Assembly: GCA_025998875.1 (NCBI GenBank)
Contig: AP024675.1
Span: 372,001 to 436,000, forward strand
DNA: 64,000 bases
DNA from: Bacteroidota bacterium
Lineage (GTDB): Bacteria > Bacteroidota > Rhodothermia > JANXDC01
Direction: 5' to 3'
This document shows, piece by piece, positions 43,135 through 53,395 of the stretch (position 1 is the first letter of the stretch; each line of letters opens with the position of its first letter). The position numbers were made by a program, and so were the translations under genes. The notes under the pieces are model-generated. The model was not told the DNA's origin and made no database searches. It saw nothing but the letters and a program-made list of their open reading frames with translations.

Positions 43135-45344
43135 GGAACACCTCCTTGTGTTGAGCCGGTTGCTACGTTAGTGGCCGTGTTCGAACCCGCTTGTCGGGCT
43201 GCCTGTTCCCAGGCCTCAAGCCAGGCGGCCCAGTTGGGCCAGGGCCTGCGATCTCCCATCCAGTGCTCGAACCAGTCCAGCTCGGCGAGCATCTTCACCA
43301 GCTGATACCGGGGCCGAGTGATACCATGCCCCATGCCGGGGTAGATAAGGAACTCCACAGGAACCCCTAACTTCTTGAGGGCCATGTAAAGTTCCTGACC
43401 CTGGGGCATGGGAATACGCCGATCCTCCTCGCCAAAGTGAATGAGGGTGGGTGTGCGGGCGCGCCGGATGTAGCGCAGAGGGGAAACCTCCAGATAATGA
43501 TCCCACCGCTCATAGGGGGTGCCTTGGAAGTAGAATTCCCGCGTAAATTGCACGTCCGTCTGCGCGTACAGAGAGATCCAGTTTACCGCGCCCGCGCCCG
43601 TAGAGATGGCCTTGAAGCGGTCGGTAGATACGAGCGCCCAGTTGGACCAGTGCCCCCCGGCGCTCCATCCCATGATCCCCAACCGCTCCGGATCGGCCCA
43701 GCCCCGCTGAAGGAGCGTATCGATGCCGGTCATGATATCGTCGAAAGCCTGCCGGAAGTAATCCCCGGCGATCTGACGACGGAACCGCTCCCCGTAGTTG
43801 GAAGACCCCCGGTAATTGGGCATGAAGATCAGATAGCCCCGTGCGGCCCACACGTGGGCAAAATTCCCCCACGAGCCGGGAAAGGCCAGCGTATAGGCGG
43901 CAGCCGGCCCTCCATGAATCTGGGCGATGAGCGGGTAGCGGCGTCCGGTTTGAAAGTCTGGAGGCTTTACAAGCAGCCCCTCTACGGTCTGGCCATCTGT
44001 GCTCTTCCAGCGCAACACTTCGACCTGGCCCAGTTGCCAGAGCCGGGCTTCCGGGTTGGCCTCGCTCAGGCGCACCCAGCGCTCGCGCCTCCCGACCTCT
44101 TCCAGGCGCGCCGTATACCAGTCTGGGGGCGTATAGGGATCTGTGTAGCGGATGAGTATCCGACCGCTTTCTTCATCCCGCACTACGGTGAGCGTGGCGT
44201 TCAGATGGGTCTCCCGACGCACCGGACCGCCCTCTACAGGGACGGAAAACAGGTTCTCCCGCACCCCTTCTCCGGCGGTAAAGTAGAGCCGACGGCCGTC
44301 GGAGCTCCAGAATGCCAGATTGGCATCATAGGGAAAATCCTCCGGCAGGGCGCGCACCCATCGTCCGGAAACGACCTCGAAAAGATGCAGCTTGCCTTCG
44401 TCATAGAGCTCGAAGTTGCGCGGGGCCTCGACGGCCAGATAGCGGCCATCGGGGGAAAATGTGGGTCCCGACTCGGCAACCCGATTCGTCGTCAACCGGT
44501 TCATGCGGCGGTGCTCTACATCGACCAGAAACAGTTCGGTCTCCACCGGGGGCTCGGCGTAACGGGCCGCGGGCACGGCCAGCACGGCCAGATAGCGGCC
44601 ATCCGGGGAAAGCACAAACTGCGTGATGCGCCAGGGACCCTCGGTGATGCGCTCTGGCTCCCCATCCGGCACAGGCACCCGCCACAGATGCCGGGGCGGC
44701 GGGGGTTCATCCATACGCCGCACATCAAACCCCCGCTCCCTTCTGCGCACCTCTACCGGATCCAGCGTATCGGCCACGAGCACGTATACAAACCGGCCAT
44801 CCCGACTCCAGCGAAGTTGCTCAACCGGAGCAGAAAAGCGCGTACGCTCCCGACTGCGCCCTGTGGAAAGTTCATAGAGGTAGAGCTGACGCCGGTTGCG
44901 ATCCCCCGCTGTATAGGCCACATATCGACCCTGAGGATCCACCGCATAGGTGCCGATGCCCTCACGCTCGTTAGTCAGGCGCTCGGCTTCCCCGCCATCG
45001 ATAGCCATGCGGTACAGCTGGGTCCTGCCCTCGCGGGCAGAGGTAAAAAAGAAACTCCGGCCATCCGGATGCCAGATCGGGTTCTGCTCGGATTGCTCCG
45101 CCGTAAACGTCATGCGTCGGGCGGCCCCTCCGGAGAGCGGAACCAGATACAGATCCGTATAGAACTCGCCCTTTTCCCAGTTCAGGCTCTCCAGGGCGAA
45201 AACCGCCCACCGGCCATCGGGAGACACCATTGGTCTCTGGGCCGTCCGTAACGCCACCACATCGGTGGGGCTCATGGGGCGGGGCTGCGCTCCGAGCACC
45301 CCGGCCACAACAAGGAACACAAGACTTAGTCGCATGGCCCGCAT
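43131..45344 (-). CDS. Secreted S9 family peptidase, third of the window
   Basis: A 737-residue secreted peptidase with a signal peptide ending VLGAQ, a long beta-propeller (about residues 30-470) of repeated SPDGRYLA/SxDGR blades, and a hydrolase domain. The nucleophile motif is GWSAGG, the acid lies in GEEDRRIP and the His in GMGHGITR. This order fits acylaminoacyl-peptidase or DPP-like enzymes. ATG at 45344 and 45335 are both possible; the second also begins a signal peptide. It overlaps yceI by four bases. Confidence 0.94.
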   Translation of the reverse strand: MRAMRLSLVFLVVAGVLGAQPRPMSPTDVVALRTAQRPMVSPDGRWAVFALESLNWEKGEFYTDLYLVPLSGGAARRMTFTAEQSEQNPIWHPDGRSFFFTSAREGRTQLYRMAIDGGEAERLTNEREGIGTYAVDPQGRYVAYTAGDRNRRQLYLYELSTGRSRERTRFSAPVEQLRWSRDGRFVYVLVADTLDPVEVRRRERGFDVRRMDEPPPPRHLWRVPVPDGEPERITEGPWRITQFVLSPDGRYLAVLAVPAARYAEPPVETELFLVDVEHRRMNRLTTNRVAESGPTFSPDGRYLAVEAPRNFELYDEGKLHLFEVVSGRWVRALPEDFPYDANLAFWSSDGRRLYFTAGEGVRENLFSVPVEGGPVRRETHLNATLTVVRDEESGRILIRYTDPYTPPDWYTARLEEVGRRERWVRLSEANPEARLWQLGQVEVLRWKSTDGQTVEGLLVKPPDFQTGRRYPLIAQIHGGPAAAYTLAFPGSWGNFAHVWAARGYLIFMPNYRGSSNYGERFRRQIAGDYFRQAFDDIMTGIDTLLQRGWADPERLGIMGWSAGGHWSNWALVSTDRFKAISTGAGAVNWISLYAQTDVQFTREFYFQGTPYERWDHYLEVSPLRYIRRARTPTLIHFGEEDRRIPMPQGQELYMALKKLGVPVEFLIYPGMGHGITRPRYQLVKMLAELDWFEHWMGDRRPWPNWAAWLEAWEQAARQAGSNTATNVATGSTQGGVP

Positions 45345-45676
45345 CTTTGTCCACTCCCACTTGTCTGCGCCTCAAGAATAGCCGAAGACCGCCTAAAGAG
45401 GCAACGCAATGGACCCGAAAGGCAACCGACCCACACCCTGTTCCGGTCGGCCCATCCGGACCGAACGCCCCGATACCCTTTGCGCCCTCTCAAGGCGGAA
45501 CCCGTACGTATCTCCCCACCCTGGCGAGGCCCGGAAGTGGCCAGAAAACTTGCCCATGTGCAACTTGGAACACCGGAATGCGATGCGGATGCTCTGCGCC
45601 TTCCTACACCGCCAAGCCCATACCCGTAGCCCCTGACGGGATCCTTCTCCAGGTTATTGCGAAGAAAGAGACTATC
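45345..45676. other. Intergenic region upstream of glycosyltransferase and S9 gene
   Basis: This 332-base stretch holds no convincing gene; the open frames here are low-complexity shadows. On the minus strand TATTCTTG preceded by TTTA could be a weak promoter for the S9 gene. It also marks the left edge of a block (45,677-48,212) with different codon style. Confidence 0.4.
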
Positions 45677-46753
45677 GTGACGCTTTTGCTCCTGCTGTTG
45701 CATATCGCGCTCTGGGGGACGCTGCTGGCCTCGCTGCGGTACCTACGGCGACAGCCCCGGCCTGAGCCAACAGCCGACGTGTGGCCCTCGCTCTCGGTGC
45801 TGATCCCGGCCCGCAACGAAGCTGCCAACCTGCGCCGCCTGCTCCCCACATTGCTGCGCCAGGACTATCCGCACTTCGAGGTGATCGTCTACGACGACGG
45901 CTCGGACGACGCCACGCCCTTCGTGCTCGAGCGCTACCGTGCCGACCGGCGCCTGCGCGTGCTCCGGGGCGAAGGGCCACCGCCCGGCTGGGTGGGCAAG
46001 GTTCATGCGCTCTACCAGGCCACCCGCCACGCCCGCGGTACGCTCTACCTGTTTCTGGATGCCGACACCGAGCTGCTGCGGCCGGACGCGCTCCGTCATC
46101 TGGTGGCCCGCTACCGGGCGCTGCCGCCGGGTTCGGTGGCCACAGCACTCCCTTCGATGCGGGGCGGCGGCCAGCTCATCGTCAGCCTCGTGCCGCTCAC
46201 GATCCTGGCCGGGTTGCCTTGGCCCTTAGTGCGCCGCCTGCCCAGTCCCCTGCTGGGCGCCCTCAACGGCCAGTGCTGGCTCATCGACGCCACGCATTAC
46301 CACCGACTGGAACCGCATCGTCATCACAAAAACGAAGTGCTCGAAGACGTACGGATCGGCCGTTACCTGAAAAAGCACGGCCTGGTGCCCGAAATGCTGG
46401 ACCTTCGCCACGAATTGGCCGTGTACATGTATCCGGACCTGAAGGCGGCCTGGCAAGGCTTCCGAAAAAACGCCTACCTGCTCATGGGCGGTCGTCCGCT
46501 CCCTTTTCTGCTGCTCTGGCTCGGCTACGGGCTGACGTTTGTGCTGGCACCGCTCGTCTGGGGACCGCTGCTCGTCTCCGTGCTCGGCCTCAAGCTGGTG
46601 GTCGATCGACTGTTCGGTCATCCGCTCTGGCTGAGCCTGCTGGCGCCGCTTTCGCACCTGCTGGCCTGGGCGCTCGGGCTCGATTCGGCCTGGAGCCACT
46701 GGCGCGGACGCGTCCGCTGGAAAGATCGGCCCATCGGGGGACCATCCGGCTAA
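45677..46753 (+). CDS. Family 2 glycosyltransferase, membrane-associated
   Basis: A 358-residue membrane glycosyltransferase. One N-terminal hydrophobic stretch precedes the GT-A domain (LSVLIPARNEAANLRRLLPTLLRQDYPHFEVIVYDDGSDD, with a FLDADTE DxD site), then about three membrane helices. The fold and the ALPSMRGGGQLIVSLVPLT region resemble carotenoid- or hopanoid-linked transferases such as CrtQ/HpnB. GTG at 45677 has AGAAAGAG upstream. The frame is open much further 5', but nothing protein-like is there. Substrate is not predictable. Confidence 0.85.
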   Translation: MTLLLLLLHIALWGTLLASLRYLRRQPRPEPTADVWPSLSVLIPARNEAANLRRLLPTLLRQDYPHFEVIVYDDGSDDATPFVLERYRADRRLRVLRGEGPPPGWVGKVHALYQATRHARGTLYLFLDADTELLRPDALRHLVARYRALPPGSVATALPSMRGGGQLIVSLVPLTILAGLPWPLVRRLPSPLLGALNGQCWLIDATHYHRLEPHRHHKNEVLEDVRIGRYLKKHGLVPEMLDLRHELAVYMYPDLKAAWQGFRKNAYLLMGGRPLPFLLLWLGYGLTFVLAPLVWGPLLVSVLGLKLVVDRLFGHPLWLSLLAPLSHLLAWALGLDSAWSHWRGRVRWKDRPIGGPSG

Positions 46754-46791
46754 AAACGCACCCCACCTCCCCGAAAGCCCGCAACAGGCCT

Positions 46792-46799
46792 TATCTTTG
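46792..46799 (+). promoter_or_regulatory. -7 element (TATCTTTG) before lapA
   Basis: An exact TAnnTTTG match 25 bases before the LapA start codon. No TTTG at -33 is visible. It suggests that lapA-corA has its own promoter. Confidence 0.5.
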
Positions 46800-46824
46800 G
46801 AATCGATACGCAACGCCACAGGCC

Positions 46825-47121
46825 ATGCGAACCTCGTTTCTTATTCTGTCGCTGATCATCGCCATCCTGGCCGTGATCTTCGCCCTGTCCAATCCGGGGT
46901 ACGTAACGCTGCGCTTCGGTCCGTACAAGACCGAGCAGTCCACGGCGCTGGTGGTGCTGGTCAGCTTTGCGCTGGGTGTGCTCGTGGGCATTCTGGTCAC
47001 CATTCCGGGCCGCATCAAACGCGCCCGCGAAATTCGCCAGCTGCGCAAGCAGCTGACTACCGGTAGCGAAGCGGCCTCTTCTTCGGGGCTGGGTTCGATG
47101 ACCGAAAACCCGTACGGATGA
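46825..47121 (+). CDS. LapA-domain (DUF1049) membrane protein
   Basis: A 98-residue protein with two membrane helices (about residues 4-22 and 40-60) and the FALSNPGYVTLRFG core of the LapA/DUF1049 family, followed by a basic, coiled-coil-like cytoplasmic tail. In E. coli LapA acts with LapB in the control of lipopolysaccharide synthesis. It overlaps the next gene by four bases. The nearby glycosyltransferase gene fits an envelope role. Confidence 0.85.
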   Translation: MRTSFLILSLIIAILAVIFALSNPGYVTLRFGPYKTEQSTALVVLVSFALGVLVGILVTIPGRIKRAREIRQLRKQLTTGSEAASSSGLGSMTENPYG

Positions 47122-48212
47122 CGCACAGAATCTCCCGATTCCGCGAAATCCTTGCCCAACGGCGCCGCAAGATCGGCCTGCCACCGGGCACGCTGCTTCC
47201 TCCGGAGAGACCGCCAGCCGAGCCCGTCACCGTCCATCTGATCGACTACGACGCCGAGCACCTCAAAGAGCGAGAAATCGCGCTCGAAGAAATCGAAACG
47301 ATCCTCAACTACTACAAGGACCGGCCGACAGTCACCTGGATCGACGTCACCGGTCTGCACGACATCCGGCTCACCGAGCAGCTCGGCAAATTGCTTTCGA
47401 TTCATCCGCTCACGCTCGAAGACATCACAAGCACGAGTCAGCGTCCCAAACTCGAAGAAGGCGACGCCTACCTGTACATCGTCTGCCACATGCTCACCTT
47501 CGACAAGCGCAATTGCACGGTGGAGGCCGAGCAGGTCAGCCTGATTCTGGGCCAGGGCTTCGTGCTGACGTTTCAGGAGCGGCCCGGCGACGTGTTCGAT
47601 CCGGTGCGTGAGCGCCTGCGCCAGCAGATCGGCCGCATCCGCCAGCGCGACGCCAGCTACCTGGCCTATGCGCTGCTGGATGTGATCGTCGATCACTACT
47701 TCGTGGTGCTGGAAGCGATCAGCGAACGGGCCGAACAGCTCGAAGCCGAAGTGCTGGAACAGGCCGACCAGCAGGTGCAGCACGGACTGGCCGCGCTTCG
47801 ACGGGAACTGATCGGCATGCGCCGCGCCGTGTGGCCGCTCCGGGAAGTGTTCGCCGAGCTGCAACGCCTCGAAAATCCGCTCATCGCTCCGGAAACCCGT
47901 CCCTTCCTGCGCGACACCTACGACCACATCGTGCAGGTGATCGAAATCGTCGAGTCGCTGCGCGAGCTGCTGGCCGGATTGACCGACGTGTACCTGTCGC
48001 AGCTGAACCATCGCATGAACGAGATCATGAAGGTGCTCACGCTCGTGGGCACGATCTTCATCCCGCTCACTTTCATCGTCGGAATCTACGGGATGAACTT
48101 CGACTACATGCCCGAGCTGCACTGGCGCTACGGCTACCCGGCCGTCATGCTGCTCATGCTGGTGCTGGCGCTGGGCATGCTTTATGCTTTCCGGCGACGG
48201 GGATGGATCTAG
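47118..48212 (+). CDS. corA: CorA family magnesium/cobalt transporter
   Basis: A 364-residue CorA-type channel. A long cytoplasmic domain (about residues 1-300, helix-rich) is followed by two membrane helices, with the signature YGMNF (about 324-328) after the first. Pentamers let Mg2+ or Co2+ enter the cell. It is translationally coupled to lapA. MgtE is encoded 8 kb away, so the cell has two unrelated Mg2+ transporters in this window. Length is normal for CorA. Confidence 0.95.
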   Translation: MTHRISRFREILAQRRRKIGLPPGTLLPPERPPAEPVTVHLIDYDAEHLKEREIALEEIETILNYYKDRPTVTWIDVTGLHDIRLTEQLGKLLSIHPLTLEDITSTSQRPKLEEGDAYLYIVCHMLTFDKRNCTVEAEQVSLILGQGFVLTFQERPGDVFDPVRERLRQQIGRIRQRDASYLAYALLDVIVDHYFVVLEAISERAEQLEAEVLEQADQQVQHGLAALRRELIGMRRAVWPLREVFAELQRLENPLIAPETRPFLRDTYDHIVQVIEIVESLRELLAGLTDVYLSQLNHRMNEIMKVLTLVGTIFIPLTFIVGIYGMNFDYMPELHWRYGYPAVMLLMLVLALGMLYAFRRRGWI

Positions 48213-48233
48213 GCAGCATGAAGTCGCTCAAGG

Positions 48234-48674
48234 ATGTCTTCCCAGAGCGCACTGCACATTGAGGTGGTCGGAACAGAGGCCCTGGAGCTCATCGCCCGGC
48301 TCAACTGGACGATCTTTGGCGAACGGCGGATCATCAATCGCTTTGATCGCCCGGATCTGTGTATGCTGCTGGCTCGCGTAGAGGGCCAGCCCGTGGGATT
48401 CAAAATCGGCTATGGTGAGTCTCGGGAGGTTTTCTACAGTGCCAAAGGTGGGGTCCTGGAGGCCTACCGTCGCCAGGGGATCGCGCGGGCGATGCTATAC
48501 CGCATGATGGAAGAGGCGCGCCGGCGCGGTTATCGGGTATTTGCTTATGATTCGTTTCCGAATCGCTATCCCGCTATGGTCATCCTGGGATTGGTCGAGG
48601 GCTTTCGGGTGGTGGATGTGCGCTGGCATCCTGATTTTCAGGATTTCAAGATGCGCTTTGAGCGCGCCCTTTGA
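48234..48674 (+). CDS. GNAT family acetyltransferase
   Basis: A 146-residue GCN5-related N-acetyltransferase. Motif A, EAYRRQGIARAMLYRMMEEARRRGY, is the acetyl-CoA pyrophosphate loop (R/QxxGxG/A form). The substrate is unknown. The start ATG at 48234 lies on the edge of the CorA-side block, with only AAGG directly before it, so the N-terminus may have been rebuilt. Its stop abuts the convergent stop of the next gene (TGATCA). Confidence 0.85.
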   Translation: MSSQSALHIEVVGTEALELIARLNWTIFGERRIINRFDRPDLCMLLARVEGQPVGFKIGYGESREVFYSAKGGVLEAYRRQGIARAMLYRMMEEARRRGYRVFAYDSFPNRYPAMVILGLVEGFRVVDVRWHPDFQDFKMRFERAL

Positions 48675-50417
48675 TCAGGGGAGTTCCACAATGCGGCCCC
48701 CTTGATACTGCAACACGCGGAGGGCGGGGTTGACGTTTCCATACCGAAAGTCGATCCGCAGCCGCACCCCTTCGAAGGGCCCTGTGCGTCGCAGGGCATC
48801 ACGGAGCGGCTCACCGGGCATGCGGCTCTGGAGCGCGGACGAGAGCCATCGACCCACATCGTAACCCACCAGGGCGAGCAGGCCGGGGTCTTCTCGGAAG
48901 CGGGCTCGATAAGCAGAACGAAACACCCCATAGTCGGGCATACGAGGTTCTGGCCGACCCTCGGCCGTGTAGGTGACCCGGAACCGGGCCAGTCGGCTCC
49001 AGCTGGAACGGAGCTCATGCCAGACCGCCCCGCCGAGGATCCTCGGGGGCCAGTAGGCCAGCTCTTCGAAGCGGCCCAGCATGTTTTCGATCGCGTTTTC
49101 CGTATCCTCTCCGGCCAGGGAGATGTAAAGCGCCTCGGGGCTCAGCGCGCGCAATCGCTCCACGAGCTCCGCGCTGACCCGCTGTCGGGATCCGGACAGG
49201 GCTTCGCGAAGCAGGACCGAACCTCCTGCGGCCTCCAGCTCGGTGGCGAAGACCTCGGCCAGCCAGGCCTCGCGCTCGGAGGGACGAAACAGCACGGCTA
49301 CCCGCTTGATGCCGAGTTTTTCGACGGCGAAGCGGGCCATGGTGCGCGCGTGCACAGAGGCAGGGGGGTTGATCTGAAAAACCCACTGTCGCTCATCGAC
49401 CAGTTGCTCCTCGTTGGCCAGGGGAAGGATGAGGGGCAGACGAGCATCTTCGGCCATATCCACGATCTCGGCCGCCTCTCGGCTGTACAGAGGCCCTACG
49501 ACGAGGTCAACGCTTTCTATCTCCAGAAGCTCTCGGAACGCATCCTGGATAGACCCCTCACTCGGGGCGCTGTTTCGAAAAATAAGCCGCAGGGGCCGAT
49601 CCCACCGACGCTGGTTATGCTCCTCGACGGCCAGCTCAAGCCCTCGCAGCAGCTCCCAGCTGTACTGCCAGTCCGACTCCCCGCCGTTTGCGGCGGGCAG
49701 AAACACCCCGATCCGATAGGGGGTCACGGATGCCGTATCAGGGAAGGCCAGCACCCGCCGTGCGCGCACAGCGGCCTCCAGCTCGGTGTGCAGGGCACGC
49801 AGCTCTGCGGGAAGCGGCCGAAGTCTGGCCAGTCGGTCTGAGGCCTCCTCGAAGCGCCACCTCCCTATCTCGTGGCGCACTATGGCCAGCTGGAGCATAG
49901 CCCGGAAGACGGGATCCTCGGCATGGGCGGCAAGAGAATCCAGCCCTTCCGGTTGGAAGGCAGCGCTCAAGGCCCAGAAACGCTCTTCCAGCTGCTGGCG
50001 TAGCTGGCCCTCTGCCCGCCTCCAGCCTCGCAATAAGGCCTCCAGAGCCCGATCTTCTCGGTGCAATGCCCAGTATGCGTAGGCCAGGCTCCAGCACGCC
50101 TCGGGGGCGTATCGGGACTGCGGGTAGGCTTCCAGAAAAGCCTCCAGCCAGGCGGCTCCGGATCGAAACTGTCCCAGGGCCAGAAGCGCACGGCCGGCCA
50201 TGAGGCCAGCCGCCGTTTTTCGAGCATGCGCCGGGGCGCGGTAGAGGGATTCAAAGCGGGTGAAGGCCTCCTCATAACGACCGGAACGAAACTGCTCCAG
50301 CGCTTGAGCAAAAAGCGCCTCACTCTCCTCGGGTGGGGCAATCTGCGCCGGAGCCGAACCTGCGCCTAACCCGAAGGCGCAGAGCAGCAACAGCATTATC
50401 CATCCCGACGCTCTCAT
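48675..50417 (-). CDS. TPR plus type-1 periplasmic-binding protein, LpoA-like
   Basis: A 580-residue exported protein with a signal peptide ending APAQ. Residues about 30-215 are TPR-like helices ([41 protein letters not shown]...). The rest (from about 225) is a type-1 periplasmic-binding fold ([34 protein letters not shown], then [18 protein letters not shown]). This two-part layout matches LpoA, the outer-membrane activator of PBP1A, though a lipobox is not clear here. The ATG at 50417 overlaps the guaA stop (ATGA). Confidence 0.85.
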   Translation of the reverse strand: MRASGWIMLLLLCAFGLGAGSAPAQIAPPEESEALFAQALEQFRSGRYEEAFTRFESLYRAPAHARKTAAGLMAGRALLALGQFRSGAAWLEAFLEAYPQSRYAPEACWSLAYAYWALHREDRALEALLRGWRRAEGQLRQQLEERFWALSAAFQPEGLDSLAAHAEDPVFRAMLQLAIVRHEIGRWRFEEASDRLARLRPLPAELRALHTELEAAVRARRVLAFPDTASVTPYRIGVFLPAANGGESDWQYSWELLRGLELAVEEHNQRRWDRPLRLIFRNSAPSEGSIQDAFRELLEIESVDLVVGPLYSREAAEIVDMAEDARLPLILPLANEEQLVDERQWVFQINPPASVHARTMARFAVEKLGIKRVAVLFRPSEREAWLAEVFATELEAAGGSVLLREALSGSRQRVSAELVERLRALSPEALYISLAGEDTENAIENMLGRFEELAYWPPRILGGAVWHELRSSWSRLARFRVTYTAEGRPEPRMPDYGVFRSAYRARFREDPGLLALVGYDVGRWLSSALQSRMPGEPLRDALRRTGPFEGVRLRIDFRYGNVNPALRVLQYQGGRIVELP

Positions 50418-51961
50418 TCCCACTCGATCGTGGCCGGAGGTTTGGAGCTGATATCGTAGACCACCCGGTTGATCCCGGCAACCTCACCCGTGATACGCGC
50501 CGAAACATGGGCGAGAAACTCATCGGGCAACCGGGCCCAGTCCGCCGTCATACCATCCGTGCTGGTCACCGCCCGCAGGGCGACGACGTGCTCGTAGGTA
50601 CGGCCATCGCCCATAACCCCCACGGTCTGCAGGGGCAAAAAAACGGCAAAGGCCTGCCAGACCGCATCATAGAGCCCCCAGCGCCGGAGCTCTTCGATGA
50701 AGATCGCATCCGCTCGACGCAGGATGGCCAGCCGCTCCGGCGTGACCTCTCCGATTACCCGCACCGCCAGGCCGGGTCCCGGAAACGGGTGCCGCCGCAG
50801 GATAGACTCCGGAATCCCGAGCGCTCTGCCGACAGCCCGAACCTCGTCTTTGAATAGCTCCCGGAAGGGCTCCAGGAGCCGAAGCCGCATGCGCTCCGGG
50901 AGCCCTCCTACGTTGTGGTGGGTTTTGATCGTCGCCGAGGGGCCGCGAAAGGCGGTGCTCTCGATCACATCCGGATAAAGCGTACCCTGAGCCAGAAATG
51001 TCACCGGAACACCCAACTCGTCGATGGCGCGCTCAAAAACCTCGATGAACGTATGTCCGATCAGGCGTCGTTTGGCCTCCGGATCGACAACCCCGCGAAG
51101 CCGCTCCAGAAACAGATCCTGCGCCTGCAGGACATGCAGGGGGATGGCGAAATGCTCCCGGAAGGTACGCACCACCTCCTCGGCCTCCCCCAGACGCAAC
51201 AGGCCATTGTCGACGAAGATGCAGTGTAGCCGGTCTCCGAGAGCGCGATGGAGCAGGACAGCGGCCACCGTGGAATCCACCCCCCCGCTTAAGGCCAACA
51301 CCACGTGCCCCTGGCCGACCTCCTGAGGCAGACGCCGAAGCGTGCCCTCGATAAAGGCTTCCGGAGTCCACAGACCCCGACAGCCGCAGATATCGCGCAC
51401 GAAGCGTTCCAGGATCTCCCTTCCGTAGGCAGTATGCGCCACTTCGGGATGAAACTGCACCCCGTAGAGGGGGCGGGTCCGACTGCGCACGGCCGCCACG
51501 GGAGCGCTGGCTGTGTGGGCCAGCACTTCGAACTCCTCGGGAAGCGCGCTCAGATGATCGCTGTGGCTCATCCACACCGTAAAACGCTCCGGCAACCCCT
51601 CGAAAAGGCCATTGCCACGGTCTATGATGAGCTCTGCCGGACCGAACTCCCGCCGCTCGGCGCGCTCCACCCGTCCGCCGAGCACCTGAGCCATGACCTG
51701 TAGCCCGTAGCAGATGCCCAGTACGGGCACGCCAAGCTCAAGCAGTCCGGGCTCCACCTGAGGGGCTCCGGGATCATAGACGCTCATGGGGCCGCCGGAG
51801 AGCACGATGCCCTTCGGGTTGCGGGAGCGGATCTGCTCCAGAGGGGCTGTGCAGGGCAGGATCTCACAGTATACGTGCGCTTCTCGGATACGTCGGGCGA
51901 TGAGCTGCGTGTACTGCGAACCGTAGTCCAGAACAAGAATACACTCGCTGTGGGGATCCAT
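50414..51961 (-). CDS. guaA: GMP synthase (glutamine-hydrolysing)
   Basis: A 515-residue two-domain enzyme making GMP from XMP, glutamine and ATP. The glutamine amidotransferase half (about residues 1-200) has the Cys in LGICYGLQ and the His/Glu pair in FHPEVAHT. The ATP-pyrophosphatase half has the [13 protein letters not shown] loop and the C-terminal dimerisation domain. [24 protein letters not shown] starts at 51961; an ATG at 51967 is also possible. It lies between gcvPA and the LpoA-like gene on the minus strand. Confidence 0.97.
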   Translation of the reverse strand: MDPHSECILVLDYGSQYTQLIARRIREAHVYCEILPCTAPLEQIRSRNPKGIVLSGGPMSVYDPGAPQVEPGLLELGVPVLGICYGLQVMAQVLGGRVERAERREFGPAELIIDRGNGLFEGLPERFTVWMSHSDHLSALPEEFEVLAHTASAPVAAVRSRTRPLYGVQFHPEVAHTAYGREILERFVRDICGCRGLWTPEAFIEGTLRRLPQEVGQGHVVLALSGGVDSTVAAVLLHRALGDRLHCIFVDNGLLRLGEAEEVVRTFREHFAIPLHVLQAQDLFLERLRGVVDPEAKRRLIGHTFIEVFERAIDELGVPVTFLAQGTLYPDVIESTAFRGPSATIKTHHNVGGLPERMRLRLLEPFRELFKDEVRAVGRALGIPESILRRHPFPGPGLAVRVIGEVTPERLAILRRADAIFIEELRRWGLYDAVWQAFAVFLPLQTVGVMGDGRTYEHVVALRAVTSTDGMTADWARLPDEFLAHVSARITGEVAGINRVVYDISSKPPATIEWE

Positions 51962-52060
51962 AGGCATCGGGCTCGTAGAAAACGCACAGGGCAAAATTGC
52001 GCCCGACCGGCCGGCTTATGCAACGCAAAAGGCACCCCCAGAAAGCATGCAGGGGAGACC

Positions 52061-53395
52061 TTAGCCCAGAGCGCGCAAGGCCTCCACGAAGCGGTCCATC
52101 TCTTGACGGGATCGCTTCTCCGTTACGGCCACAAGCAGCCCGGGCTCTCCCCAGCGATCCAGGGGTACTCCGGCCAGGAACCCTTCTTCGAGCAGGCGCT
52201 CGACGATCTCGGAGGCCGACCGGGGGGTGCGCACCACAAACTCCCGGAAGAAGGGCCCGGAATAGAGCAACCCGTACCCGGGCAGTTCGGCGATGCGCTC
52301 GGCCAGATAATGGGCCCGGTGGTAGCATTGTTCGGCGACCTCCCGCAAGCCCTCCTTGCCCAGGAGAGCCATGTAGATAGTCGCCGCAAGGGCCATCAAG
52401 CCCTGATTGGTGCAGATGTTCGAGGTGGCTTTTTCGCGCCGGATATGCTGTTCACGGGTCTGCAGGGTGAGCACGAAAGCGCGATTGCCGGCCGCATCCA
52501 CGGTCATGCCCACAAGCCGGCCGGGGAGCTTGCGCAGCAGCGAGGCCCGGGCGGCGAACAGGCCCAGATACGGACCCCCGAAGTTAAGCGGAATGCCCAG
52601 GGGTTGCCCTTCGCCCACCACAATATCTGCCCCATAGTGGCCGGGCGCCTCAAGCAGGCCGAGCGAGATCGGGTCGGCCACGACGATGTAGAGCCGCTTC
52701 GGATCGCTATGGGCGATGCGCTCGATCGTCCAGACGTCTTCCAGAAGCCCGTAAAAGTTGGGCTGCTGCACCACCACGGCGGCGACCCTCTCATCAACAA
52801 GCCCGGCCAGCGCCTCCACATCGGCCCGGCCCTCCCGCAACGGGGCCTCTTGAAGCTCGATCCCCTGGCCGTATCCGTAGGTGCGCACCACCTCCAGATA
52901 CAGCGGATGGATTTTGCCGGCAAACACCACCCGACTGCGCTCCGTATGGGCGCAGGCCAGGAGTACGGCCTCCGCTAGCGCGCTGCCCCCATCGTACATG
53001 GAAGCGTTGGCCACATCCATACCCGTAAGACGGCAGACCATGGTCTGAAATTCATAAATGGCCTGCAGCGTGCCCTGGGAGACCTCGCCCTGATAGGGGG
53101 TGTAGGCCGTATAGAATTCCGATCGCGACAAAATGGCCCCGATGGCAGCCGGGATGAAGTGGTCATAGGCCCCGGCCCCGGCAAAACAGATAAGCCGATC
53201 GGTGCCCAGATTCTGCTCCGAAAGGGTGGTCAGGAGCTGGGTAACCTCCCACTCGGAAAGCGCCGGGGGAATGCGAAGCGGCTCTTTGAGCCGGATTGCT
53301 TCAGGGATGGGCTCCAGGAGCTCCTCGAAGCGCTCCACCCCGATGGCGCGGAGCATCTCCAGGCGATCCTGTTCTGTATGGGGGATGAAAACCAT
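52061..53395 (-). CDS. gcvPA: Glycine dehydrogenase (decarboxylating) subunit 1
   Basis: A 444-residue N-terminal half of the split P-protein. This subunit type pairs with GcvPB to decarboxylate glycine with pyridoxal phosphate and pass the aminomethyl group to lipoyl-GcvH. It starts [31 protein letters not shown], the usual GcvPA start. The partner gcvPB and gcvT are not in the window. It lies directly after gcvH with no gap, so the two are co-expressed. The split form is found in many thermophiles and Gram-positives. Confidence 0.95.
   Translation of the reverse strand: MVFIPHTEQDRLEMLRAIGVERFEELLEPIPEAIRLKEPLRIPPALSEWEVTQLLTTLSEQNLGTDRLICFAGAGAYDHFIPAAIGAILSRSEFYTAYTPYQGEVSQGTLQAIYEFQTMVCRLTGMDVANASMYDGGSALAEAVLLACAHTERSRVVFAGKIHPLYLEVVRTYGYGQGIELQEAPLREGRADVEALAGLVDERVAAVVVQQPNFYGLLEDVWTIERIAHSDPKRLYIVVADPISLGLLEAPGHYGADIVVGEGQPLGIPLNFGGPYLGLFAARASLLRKLPGRLVGMTVDAAGNRAFVLTLQTREQHIRREKATSNICTNQGLMALAATIYMALLGKEGLREVAEQCYHRAHYLAERIAELPGYGLLYSGPFFREFVVRTPRSASEIVERLLEEGFLAGVPLDRWGEPGLLVAVTEKRSRQEMDRFVEALRALG

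Noticed and set aside
43437-45251. A 604-codon plus-strand open frame opposite the third S9 gene
   Set aside because: The minus-strand frame carries signal peptide, propeller repeats and triad; the plus frame is a low-complexity shadow caused by high GC.
46791-48122. A 443-codon minus-strand frame opposite lapA and corA
   Set aside because: Overlaps two well-supported genes; His/Asp/Gln-rich antisense pattern, no domain.
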